DNA from: DATIRA01 sp964553405
GTDB lineage: Bacteria > Pseudomonadota > Gammaproteobacteria > Steroidobacterales > Steroidobacteraceae
DNA length: 32,242 bases
Direction of reading: 5' to 3'
NCBI GenBank assembly: GCA_964553405.1
Contig: CAZKLS010000021.1
Span: forward strand, 1 to 32,242
Shown here: positions 1 to 8,379 of the stretch, piece by piece
How the letters are laid out: every line of letters begins with the position of its first letter
Numbering within the stretch: position 1 is the stretch's first letter
Program-made: the position numbers and the translations under genes
Notes under the pieces: generated by a model
Database searches by the model: none
The model's input: the letters and a program-made list of their open reading frames with translations, nothing else
What the model was told of the DNA's origin: nothing

Positions 1-3000
1 CACCGGTACGGGACTGGCGGCCACGCCATCCAGCGCGATGTGAACGGCATCCCACCGATCCCAATTGCCTGCACCCGAATCCGGTACCGGCGACCGCGGC
101 CCGCCGGATCGCGCCCGGTACATGGTCTCCACCGCTCCGCCCGAAGGCGCCGGCGTATGCGGCAGATGCCAGCCGGCCTCGACGTTCCAACCCGCCGGGC
201 CGCCCGCGGCGGGGCTGCCCCCGAAGGTGAACGGCCTGTCCTGTCCATGCGACCCGGCTGGAACGCCCGCACCCTCGAGCCCCTGCGCGCCGGTGTTCGA
301 GAAGCTGAAGTTCACGCCCAGCGGCGACGGCCGCATGCCATCGATCATCGTGCGCAGCAGGTCGCCCCAGATCTCCTTGATCGCTTCGAATACGTAGCCG
401 CTGGGATCGACGGAAGAAAGCGGGTTGTTCGCGACGTAGCTGTAGCGATTCAGCGACTGCGAATCGAACGGCGACTGCACGTATGGGTCGGGGCTCAGGA
501 AGCGACCGAGCACGGGGTCGTACACCCGGCCGTTCATGTGAATCAGGCCGAGGTTGTCGAGGTGCTCGTGACCTGTGTAGCCGCGCGCCGTCGTCGCGCC
601 GATCCCCTGCCACTCAGCCTCGCTCGGAACGTCGCCGAGGCCGCTTCCAAGTCGCCTGGCGCCGAATGCGTGGTACGAGGCCCGAACAAGCAACGAACCT
701 GTGCTCGACGTCACCGCGTCGACGCCACCGAGGTGATCCGAAAGCAGGTACTTGATCTCGGGCTGGGATCCAGTGGTCTGCGAACGGACTGCGACGGGGC
801 GGCCGTCTGCCTCGATGTAGAAGCGCTCGGTGAGGACGCCGTCGCGTGTCGAGCGCTCGTAGATTCCGCCACCGAAGTAGAGCGTCTCGGTACTCTGCCC
901 ACCTGCCTGCGCGAGCTGGCGAAAGCGCGCCCGGTCCGGCCCGTAGCTGAAGCTCGAACTGTTGCCGTTCGGATGCCTCAGTTGGGTCGGCAGCGCGTAG
1001 CTGGTCCACTGGATCGTCGTGCCGTTCGCATTCGTGACTGAGCCCGCTGCATCGTACTCATAGCTGTTCGAGCCGGCGGCGACCACCGCGTGCGGGCGCT
1101 GCGCGTGGTACTGGTACGCGCCGACGTCCGACTTGTAGGTGATGTTGCCCGTCTCGTCGTAGGCGAGATCGAGCGTAAGCGCGCCGTTGCGTCTGACGTC
1201 GTCCAGCCGGTCGCGGTTGTCATACCTGAACTGCTCGTCGATTCCTCGAACGAAGTCGCGGCGCGAGGTCAGGTTGCCCGCGGCGTCCCAGGTGTAAGCG
1301 AAGTTCTGCAGGCTGTAGCCGCCGCCCGGACCGGCGGTCGCAGCCTGCGGGAGTCCGGTGACGGCGTCGTAGACGGTCGAAACCTCGACGCCATTGCCCA
1401 GCGCTTCCTGCGTCGGGCGTCCACGCGCATTCCATCCCCGGGCTTCCCAGAACGTGCCCTCGACTCCCCTGGCGTCGCTGATTCGCACGACGCGCCCGCG
1501 GTCACGCTCGTACCTGACCAGGAACTGCGGCTGGCCGAGAATCGCCGGATAGGAGTACTTGTCCAGCAGCCCGGTGACGGAGTCGTAGTAGTAACGACCG
1601 ATGTAGGTCTTGCCGGATATGGTCGTGCTCGCGCCCGCGAGGCGGCCCAGCGGATCGTAGACATACGTCTCGCTGAAACCGGTCGAGTAGATCGAGGCCA
1701 GCGAGCCCAGGTTGCGGCTCGCGGACGACGTGCCCCAGGTCCAAGTGGTCGCGAGGTCGGTCTCGATGCGGGTCACCGGTCTGGACAGGCGATCGTAGGA
1801 AATCCGCGATCGCTGTCCACGCGGATTCCACTGCGACTTCAGTTCCCCGGTCGGGTAATAGTCCTGCACCCAGCGACCCGCGTCCGGATCGACGATCTCG
1901 GTGCGGAATCCGCGCAGGTTGTACGACATCCGCGTCTCGACACCGTAGAAGTCCCGGACCTTGACCAGGTTTCCAAAGGCGTCGTACTCGTACTCGGTAT
2001 CCGAGCCGCCCGCGTCGATGAACTGCCGCGGGTTGCCATCGACGTCACTCGTCCAGCTCACCTCGCGACCGAGCGGATCAATCCGCGTCGTGGCCAACCC
2101 GTGATGGCGCCAGGCCGTCACGAGCGGCGTCGGGATCGCTTCGCTCGTCGGCCGTTGCTCGGAGACCCGCCTGCCGCGGACATCGTAGGCGTAGCTCACC
2201 CAGAGCGACGGCGCACCACAGCAGAGCTCCGGGACACTTGCGCGGCTCAGCCTGCCAAGCGCGTCGTATTCGGTCTGCACCTGGCTGCGCGACCCGCCAG
2301 GCTGGTCCACGATCGCGTAGACGGGGCGATCGGCGCCGTCGAACCCTTGTTCATGGCTGGTTACGTAGCCGCCGCCCTTGCCCCGCTCGAGGGTCTCGAC
2401 GCGGTACAGGGCCCGGTCCGTGGCGCACTGCGCATTGCACCAGGTGCGGTCGTAATTGGTGGTCGTGCCGTCGGGACGCGTGATCCTGCGGATGCGGTTG
2501 TATGCGTCGTAGTCGAGGAAGGTCACGAGCGTATTCGGATCTGTGATCGAGGAGATCCGTGCGCGGCCCGGGTCCCATGCGTATGTCGTCTTGTGCCCCT
2601 CCGCGTTGACGGTCGAGCCCATGAACCTGCCGTTCTCGGTCCAGACAAACGCGGTCGAACGTGTCGTGAGCCCGTACGGCGTCACGCGACGGACGCTGAC
2701 GTTGCCGTACTGGTCGTAGGAGTACGCGGTCGTGACCTGCAGCTGGGAGTTCCCCGGCTCGACGACCTGCTGCGTCTGCCGGCAGCGCGTGTAGTCCCAG
2801 CTGTAGGAATCGCTGCGGGTTTGCTCCCCGCCGCCGGCAAGCGAATGCGACCGGCTCAGCTGCGTGCCGGCCGGCCGCCCAAGGCACCAGTTGTAGGTGT
2901 CGTTCACGACGCCGGTCAGGCTCAGCCGCTCGACATGCTGCGCGCCCGCGTCGAGCCCGGTCGCATGCTCGGTGCGCGTCGTCGTACGCGCGGTAAGCGT

Positions 3001-5622
3001 CCCGAACGCGTCGTGCTCGGACCGCTCCTGCGTGCTGACGACCTTCTGGCCGTCGAGCTCGAAGTGCTCGGAGAGTTGCCCGGCGACATACGGGAAACGC
3101 CGCTGCTCGTAGCCGCTGCCGAACACCTTCCGCGACCACTCGAGGCTGGTTCGGTCGAGCAGCGTGCCGTTCGCGCTCCGGGTCTCCCGGGCAGTCATCG
3201 ACCCGATCGTTTCGAACCGCTCGGCGTCCTGTGCAAAGCTTTCAGTCGTGGTGACGCCCGTGCGGCTGTCTCGCCAGGCGCGAGTGGCGAAACCGAGGAA
3301 CCCGCGTCCCTGCAGGTGGAGCCGGGCACCACGGTAGGAGAAATCCGTGTCGTAGCTGCCGCCGGTGCCGTCCGACTGCCGGAGCCTCGCCACGACACCC
3401 AGCGACCCCGCGAACTCGCGACTCGGGAACCCGGCGCCGGTCCCCGGTACGTGCACGGCCGGATTCGCCAGCGTCGCGTAGCTGAACTCGGCGAAATGTC
3501 CGTACCCGTCCGTCACGCGGGCCAGGCGCCCGGGCGAACCGTCGCGGTGCAGGCGGAAACGCCAGTCACCGGAGGCGTAGGCGAGGTCCGCGAGTCCGTC
3601 CCCATTCGCATCGAGCACGATTGGCGAGCGGAACTGGACGGAGACGGGCTGGCCGGTGGACACGCAGGCGCCGATCGTCGAGTCCGTCGCCCGGCAGTGC
3701 GTCCATCCGCCGGTGACGGCGGGATAGACGATGTCGGCGCGACCGTCGGCATCCCAGTCGAACACCAGCGCGGCTCCGTTGGTCGGCGCCGACACTGCGG
3801 TCGAGACCGCTTCGGTGAACCGGGCGTCCTCGGCACCGCGGGAACCGGCCGCGTAGTACACGGACCAGGTGACGCCATCGCCCGACGTGGCCGGCACGAC
3901 CACGTCCGTCAGGCCGTCGCCGTTGAAGTCACCGAGTTGTGGCGCGAAATCGGTAGCGAACACGCGGCTCGTCACCAGCGAGTTCCCGCGCGAGGTGAGT
4001 GCGTGCCACTCGCGGCGCCAGATCGTGCAGGACGGATCGCCGCCGCACAGGTCGTGCTGTTGCCAGACCAGCAGGTCCGTGCGACCGTCGCCATTGAAGT
4101 CCCCGCTTCGAACCACGGACCTGAAGCGGTGCTCGCTGGTGCCGAACGACGTCGTCGGAAAGTACGCGGCATAAGGGGACGTCCACAGCACGGCCTCCGC
4201 CGCGAACGCCGGACCGGCGGCTGTCGTCAGGTTCCTGCGCCATGCGATCGAGTGGCTGTTGGCCCTCGCGTAGACGAGGTCCTCCAGTCCGTCGCCGTCG
4301 ATGTCGGCCGCAAGCGCGCTGCCTGCTGCCGCGGTGTTCTCCACACCGGTGGAGCTGAATGCATAGTGGCTGCCCTCCGCGTGCCTCAGCCAGTACCAGT
4401 CACCGCCGGGCTCCGGAACGACCAGATCGCGCTTCCCGTTGCCGTCGAGATCGATCGCAACGGCCTGTGCATACAGCGCGGCCGATCCGTAGGCAGTGAC
4501 GATCGGCGTTCCGTAGAGTCCATCTGCACTGCCGCGCAGGACTGCCCATCGGCCGGCCGATTGGTCGAAGTAGGCGAGGTCCTCGAAGCCGTCGCCGTCC
4601 ATGTCGCCAGGGAACGCGTGCGAGGCCGTGCCCGCTGCACGGCCTGTCGGTACCTCGGCCCGCAGCCCGGGATCCATGCTCGCCGCCGTGAACGAGGTCG
4701 GGGGCAGGCAGTCGTCGTGTGAGCATTGCCGCACGCTCGCGAGCCAGCTCAGTGGAGTAGAGCCGGCCGGCGCGTACGCGAACTCGTATCGGCGCAGCGG
4801 CAGGCTCAGGGCCGCGTACTCGACCTCGATCCGCGCCAGGCGTTGCGTTTCACGCGACACGCCGCCGCCGACATAGGCGGTCGGCAAGTCGTCTGCAGGG
4901 CGGGCCTCGTAGTGGAACCGCAGCGAGTAGTACGGGACGGCGCCGGTCGCGCTGTTGCCGGTGTAATCGATGCGGCCCGGCCGGTAGGTCCCGTTGGCGA
5001 CGTCCTCGACGTAGTTGAACGTGATGTAATTTCCGCTGCGATCGCGAATCGCGCTCAGGGCCCACTCGCGAGGCGTCGCGCTGCCGACCGACTCGATCCG
5101 GGAGTCCGCCGTGGCACCGTACTCGTAGATCAGCCCCGCGCGGGTCTCCGCCCTGAACCATGCCGGCCCGGCGCCTGCCACGCCCTGGGCCGTCACCCGG
5201 GTGAATCGCTCGACCTCGGTCTGGTAGGTAGATCCAGACCGTCCGTAGGTGCCGCTGACCCGCCGCAGTCGCTGTCCGTCGAGGCACAGGCGGTCCGTTT
5301 CATCGAGCGCGACGCTCGCGAGCCGGCCGTCCTGCGCGAGCGTACTCGCGCAGCGCCGAATTGACGAAAAGCCCGACAATCCGAAGCCCACACCGAGCAG
5401 GCCGTTGCCGCTACGGCTGTCGTAGGTGATCGCAATGCTCGGTGCCAGGCCGTTCGTACCCGGCGGCAGAGCCAGCGGCATCACATACCGGGCCGCACCC
5501 GTGGTCGACACGGTCGCCGCGCCCGCAGTCCGCCCAACCGGAGTTTCCTGCGCCTGGGCCGAAGCACCAACGAGCACACCCAACGCCAACCCGGCCCATC
5601 GCAATCCTGCGCACCGATTCAT
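1..5622 (-). CDS. Secreted FG-GAP/RHS-repeat giant protein, polymorphic-toxin type (C-terminus off the window)
   Basis: One open frame runs from an ATG at 5622 to the window edge (1874 codons, no stop). Residues 1-25 form a Sec signal peptide (MNRCAGLRWAG, hydrophobic core, ASAQAQ). Residues 340-680 hold seven FG-GAP/VCBS calcium-loop motifs such as DMDGDGFEDLAY (340), DIDGDGLEDLVY, DFNGDGRTDLLVW and DANGDGLADLAYA, as in SpvB/TcaC-like N-terminal regions. From about 960 to 1510 there are many YD/RHS repeats (YVYDPLGRLAGAST, TEYEYDAFGNLVKVRD). The RHS-associated core RVYDPVLGRFLSPDP lies at about 1699-1713 and ends with NPLSSVDPSGY. In this family the core closes the RHS shell and a variable toxin-like tail follows. 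About 130 tail residues are visible and I do not recognise a fold in them. An in-frame ATG at 5634 is an alternative start. No immunity gene can be seen because its expected place is off-window. Family call is firm; toxin role is inferred. Confidence 0.93.
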   Translation of the reverse strand, partial: MNRCAGLRWAGLALGVLVGASAQAQETPVGRTAGAATVSTTGAARYVMPLALPPGTNGLAPSIAITYDSRSGNGLLGVGFGLSGFSSIRRCASTLAQDGRLASVALDETDRLCLDGQRLRRVSGTYGRSGSTYQTEVERFTRVTAQGVAGAGPAWFRAETRAGLIYEYGATADSRIESVGSATPREWALSAIRDRSGNYITFNYVEDVANGTYRPGRIDYTGNSATGAVPYYSLRFHYEARPADDLPTAYVGGGVSRETQRLARIEVEYAALSLPLRRYEFAYAPAGSTPLSWLASVRQCSHDDCLPPTSFTAASMDPGLRAEVPTGRAAGTASHAFPGDMDGDGFEDLAYFDQSAGRWAVLRGSADGLYGTPIVTAYGSAALYAQAVAIDLDGNGKRDLVVPEPGGDWYWLRHAEGSHYAFSSTGVENTAAAGSALAADIDGDGLEDLVYARANSHSIAWRRNLTTAAGPAFAAEAVLWTSPYAAYFPTTSFGTSEHRFRSVVRSGDFNGDGRTDLLVWQQHDLCGGDPSCTIWRREWHALTSRGNSLVTSRVFATDFAPQLGDFNGDGLTDVVVPATSGDGVTWSVYYAAGSRGAEDARFTEAVSTAVSAPTNGAALVFDWDADGRADIVYPAVTGGWTHCRATDSTIGACVSTGQPVSVQFRSPIVLDANGDGLADLAYASGDWRFRLHRDGSPGRLARVTDGYGHFAEFSYATLANPAVHVPGTGAGFPSREFAGSLGVVARLRQSDGTGGSYDTDFSYRGARLHLQGRGFLGFATRAWRDSRTGVTTTESFAQDAERFETIGSMTARETRSANGTLLDRTSLEWSRKVFGSGYEQRRFPYVAGQLSEHFELDGQKVVSTQERSEHDAFGTLTARTTTRTEHATGLDAGAQHVERLSLTGVVNDTYNWCLGRPAGTQLSRSHSLAGGGEQTRSDSYSWDYTRCRQTQQVVEPGNSQLQVTTAYSYDQYGNVSVRRVTPYGLTTRSTAFVWTENGRFMGSTVNAEGHKTTYAWDPGRARISSITDPNTLVTFLDYDAYNRIRRITRPDGTTTNYDRTWCNAQCATDRALYRVETLERGKGGGYVTSHEQGFDGADRPVYAIVDQPGGSRSQVQTEYDALGRLSRASVPELCCGAPSLWVSYAYDVRGRRVSEQRPTSEAIPTPLVTAWRHHGLATTRIDPLGREVSWTSDVDGNPRQFIDAGGSDTEYEYDAFGNLVKVRDFYGVETRMSYNLRGFRTEIVDPDAGRWVQDYYPTGELKSQWNPRGQRSRISYDRLSRPVTRIETDLATTWTWGTSSASRNLGSLASIYSTGFSETYVYDPLGRLAGASTTISGKTYIGRYYYDSVTGLLDKYSYPAILGQPQFLVRYERDRGRVVRISDARGVEGTFWEARGWNARGRPTQEALGNGVEVSTVYDAVTGLPQAATAGPGGGYSLQNFAYTWDAAGNLTSRRDFVRGIDEQFRYDNRDRLDDVRRNGALTLDLAYDETGNITYKSDVGAYQYHAQRPHAVVAAGSNSYEYDAAGSVTNANGTTIQWTSYALPTQLRHPNGNSSSFSYGPDRARFRQLAQAGGQSTETLYFGGGIYERSTRDGVLTERFYIEADGRPVAVRSQTTGSQPEIKYLLSDHLGGVDAVTSSTGSLLVRASYHAFGARRLGSGLGDVPSEAEWQGIGATTARGYTGHEHLDNLGLIHMNGRVYDPVLGRFLSPDPYVQSPFDSQSLNRYSYVANNPLSSVDPSGYVFEAIKEIWGDLLRTMIDGMRPSPLGVNFSFSNTGAQGLEGAGVPAGSHGQDRPFTFGGSPAAGGPAGWNVEAGWHLPHTPAPSGGAVETMYRARSGGPRSPVPDSGAGNWDRWDAVHIALDGVAASPVPV

Positions 5623-5721
5623 AGCGGCTACCATCCCTGGCGACGACCTGCCCGATGCAGGCTTCCTGTGTGTCATTGGAATCGAGCGCGCGGTTCGCGT
5701 CGCGCCGAAAAACTCACGTGA

Positions 5722-7254
5722 TCAGCGCGAAATCGCCTCGTCGCCGGCAGGCGCGGTGCGTCGATCCAGCTGGCGCAGCGTCACCGCCTCGGCGACGTGC
5801 TCGCTGCCGACACGTGCGCAGCCCGCCAGGTCGGCGATGGTCAGTGCAACGCGCAGCACGCGGTGATAGGCACGCGCCGACAGGCGGAGCTTGTGCATCG
5901 CTCGCTCCAGCAGTTCGATCGCCGGCGGATCCACGAGACGGTCCGGTTCCAGCTCGCTGGCTTCGAGCTGCGCGTTGGCCTTGCCTTGTCTCTGCAGCTG
6001 CCGGGACCGCGCCGCGATCACCCTCGCCGCAACCTCGGCCGAGCATTCCCCCGGCGTCGCCTGCACGAGGTCCCCGGCGCTCACCCTCGGCACGTCGACG
6101 TGCAGGTCGATCCGGTCGAGCAATGGCCCCGAGATCCGGCTGCGATAACCATCCACGCGCTCCGGTGGACAGCGGCAGGTCGCGGACGGATCGCCGAGGT
6201 GGCCGCAAGGGCAGGGATTCATCGCGGCGACCAGCTGGAACCGGGCGGGAAACTCGGACTGGCGCGCCGCACGGGACACGACGATGTGCCCTGACTCGAG
6301 GGGCTCGCGCAGCACCTCCAGCACCCGGCGATCGAACTCGGGCAGCTCGTCGAGGAACAGCACGCCGTTGTGTGCGAGCGAGATCTCGCCGGGCCGCGGC
6401 TGCGAGCCGCCACCGACCAGTGCGACTGCGGAGGCCGTGTGATGCGGACTTCGGAACGGCCGGATGCCCCATTCCGCGGCATGGAAGCCGCGCGTCGTCA
6501 GCGAGCGAACCGCCGCGGTCTCGACCGCTTCATCATCCGTCAGCGGCGGCAGGATGCCTGGCAGCCTGCGGGCGAGCATGCTCTTGCCGCAGCCGGGCGG
6601 CCCGATCAGCAACAGGCTGTGCTGGCCTGCGGCGGCGATCTCCAGCGCGCGCCTGGCGCGCGGCTGAGACTTCACGTCCGCGAGGTCGGCCGCCAACGCT
6701 GCCGCGGCGGCAATCTCAGGAGGCTGCGCGCGCGGCAGTGGACTCACGCCCAGGGCATGACGGCAGACCTCCATCAGGTGTCCGGCGCCGAGCACGCGCT
6801 CGGCGCCGGCAAGTGCAGCTTCGGCCGCGTTCGCGAGCGGCAGCACCAGCGTGTGACCGGAACGCCGTGCCTGCAGCGCGGTCGGCAGCACGCCGCGGAT
6901 CGGATGCAGCGCACCGCTCAGCGAGAGCTCGCCATAGAGTTCCGTCCGGTCGAAGGACTCGGCCGGCAGCTGCCCCGAGGCAACGAGTATCCCGATCGCG
7001 ATCGGCAGGTCGAAGCGCCCGCCTTCTTTCGGCAGGTCGGCCGGCGCGAGGTTCACGGTGATCCGCCCGGGCGGCATCTCGAAACCGCAGTTCGCAAGCG
7101 CGGCGCGCACGCGGTCGCGGCTCTCCTTCACCGCGGTCTCCGGCAGGCCGACGATCGAGAACGAGGGCAGGCCGCTGCCCTCGTCCACCTCGACCCGCAC
7201 CAGCGGCGCGTCCATGCCCTGCTGGGTGCGGCTCAGTATCGTCGCCAGCGTCAT
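5722..7254 (-). CDS. comM: YifB/ComM-family Mg-chelatase-like AAA+ ATPase
   Basis: 510 aa, the usual length for the family. It begins MTLATILSRTQQGMDAPLV, the typical ComM N-terminus with the Lon-protease-like ChlI domain (GLPETAVKESRDRVRAAL). The Mg-chelatase AAA+ core follows: Walker A GPPGCGKSMLARRLP, the RSPHHTAS motif, Walker B LFLDELPEF, the cysteine-containing loop MNPCPCGHLGD, and the C-terminal Mg_chelatase_C helices (LSARAYHRVLRVALTIADL). ComM is a hexameric helicase that promotes branch migration when DNA taken up by transformation is integrated. The frame stays open upstream to 7728, but that part is antisense to cysB. The ATG at 7254 has GGAG about 8 bases upstream and matches family starts. 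It is divergent from cysB (93 bp) and upstream of the RHS gene on the same strand. Confidence 0.95.
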   Translation of the reverse strand: MTLATILSRTQQGMDAPLVRVEVDEGSGLPSFSIVGLPETAVKESRDRVRAALANCGFEMPPGRITVNLAPADLPKEGGRFDLPIAIGILVASGQLPAESFDRTELYGELSLSGALHPIRGVLPTALQARRSGHTLVLPLANAAEAALAGAERVLGAGHLMEVCRHALGVSPLPRAQPPEIAAAAALAADLADVKSQPRARRALEIAAAGQHSLLLIGPPGCGKSMLARRLPGILPPLTDDEAVETAAVRSLTTRGFHAAEWGIRPFRSPHHTASAVALVGGGSQPRPGEISLAHNGVLFLDELPEFDRRVLEVLREPLESGHIVVSRAARQSEFPARFQLVAAMNPCPCGHLGDPSATCRCPPERVDGYRSRISGPLLDRIDLHVDVPRVSAGDLVQATPGECSAEVAARVIAARSRQLQRQGKANAQLEASELEPDRLVDPPAIELLERAMHKLRLSARAYHRVLRVALTIADLAGCARVGSEHVAEAVTLRQLDRRTAPAGDEAISR

Positions 7255-7335
7255 CGCACGCTCCGCTCTCCGTGACCCGGCAGCATGCGCGGCGGCGACC
7301 GGCCGCGGCCAAGCGGGATTTGCGGCCGATTCGCA

Positions 7336-7341
7336 TAGAAT
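7336..7341 (+). promoter_or_regulatory. Putative -10 element (TAGAAT) of a leaderless cysB promoter
   Basis: TAGAAT lies exactly six bases before the cysB ATG, so the expected transcription start is the A of the start codon. No Shine-Dalgarno sequence precedes the ATG. No good -35 hexamer is visible at 17 bp. The same geometry occurs before the Nudix gene and oxyR in this window. Confidence 0.4.
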
Positions 7342-7347
7342 GCCGCG

Positions 7348-8322
7348 ATGAAGCTCCACCAGCTCCGCTACCTGGCGGCCATCGCGCAGAACGGCCTGAA
7401 CATCACGGCGGCCGCCGAGAAGCTGCACACCTCGCAGCCCGGCGTGTCGAAGCAGATCAAGCTGCTCGAGGACGAGCTCGGCTTCCAGATCTTCATCCGT
7501 GACGGGCGCAACCTGAGCCGGGTCACCCCGGCGGGCCAGCAGGTGATCGACCGGGCGATCCGGATCCTGCGCGAGGTGCAGAACATCAAGCGCCTCTCGG
7601 ACGACTACAAGGACGAGTCGCGGGGCTCGCTGTCGATCGCGACGACGCACACGCAGGCGCGCTACGTGCTGCCCGAGGTGATCCGGCGCTTCCGCGAGCA
7701 GTACCCGGACGTGCGGCTGCACCTGCACCAGGGCACGTCAGAGCAGATCGGCGAGATGGCGGCGCTCGACCGGATCGACTTCGCGATCGCGACCGGCTCG
7801 CAGTCGCTGCTCGACGGCTACACGCTGCTGCCCTGCTACCGCTGGCACCGCCACGTCGTGGTCCCCAGGGGCCATCCGCTCGCGAAGCAGAAGACCCCGA
7901 CGCTCAGCGAGCTCGCGGCCCATCCGATCATCACCTACGTTTTCAGCTTCTCGGGCCCCTCCTCGCTGCACGAGATCTTCGCCGCGGAAGGCCTGGTGCC
8001 CGATGTCGTGCTGACCGCGCGCGACGCCGACGTGATCAAGCGCTACGTCCGGCTCGGGCTCGGCATCGGCATCGTCGCGAGCCTCGCGATCGACCCGGAC
8101 GAGGACGCGGACCTGGTGCGGATCGACACCTCGCACCTGTTTCCGGCGCACGAGACCTGGATCGGTTTCCGCCGCGGCGGGCTGCTGCGCAGGTACCAGA
8201 TCGACTTCATGCAGCTGTTCGCGCCTCACTTCGAGCGGCACGTGATCGAGCGCGCGGTGCAGGCCGAGTCGCAGCAGGCGGTGCAGGCGCTGGTCGCGGA
8301 CCTCGAGCTGCCGCTGCGCTGA
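7348..8322 (+). CDS. cysB: LysR-type transcriptional regulator CysB
   Basis: 324 aa, the same length as E. coli CysB as I recall it. The N-terminal winged helix-turn-helix (MKLHQLRYLAAIAQNGLNIT, then AEKLHTSQPGVSKQIKLLEDELG) and the effector domain (SIATTHTQARYVLP, LHLHQGTSEQI, FAIATGSQSL, TARDADVIKRYVRLGLGIGI, IGFRRGGLLRRY) match CysB/Cbl throughout. The TTHTQARY and HQG segments line the inducer pocket. CysB activates sulfate and thiosulfate uptake and assimilation genes in response to N-acetylserine. No sulfur gene adjoins it here, so it acts in trans. It is divergent from comM and lies three bases before the ABC exporter gene. The start is fixed by homology; there is no ribosome binding site. 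Confidence 0.95.
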   Translation: MKLHQLRYLAAIAQNGLNITAAAEKLHTSQPGVSKQIKLLEDELGFQIFIRDGRNLSRVTPAGQQVIDRAIRILREVQNIKRLSDDYKDESRGSLSIATTHTQARYVLPEVIRRFREQYPDVRLHLHQGTSEQIGEMAALDRIDFAIATGSQSLLDGYTLLPCYRWHRHVVVPRGHPLAKQKTPTLSELAAHPIITYVFSFSGPSSLHEIFAAEGLVPDVVLTARDADVIKRYVRLGLGIGIVASLAIDPDEDADLVRIDTSHLFPAHETWIGFRRGGLLRRYQIDFMQLFAPHFERHVIERAVQAESQQAVQALVADLELPLR

Positions 8323-8379
8323 GGCATGGTCGCGGGACGAAGACTCGGCTCCACGACCGCGCCGTTCGAGGCGGGCGGC

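Noticed and set aside
1090..4722. A 1210-codon open frame on the plus strand
   Set aside because: It is antisense to the RHS gene in a GC-rich region where stop codons are rare; the translation is Arg/Val-rich with no recognisable domain, whereas the minus frame has clear FG-GAP and RHS motifs.
7255..7728. N-terminal extension of comM by 158 codons
   Set aside because: The extension is antisense to cysB and unlike any ComM N-terminus; the protein proper starts MTLATILSRTQ at 7254.
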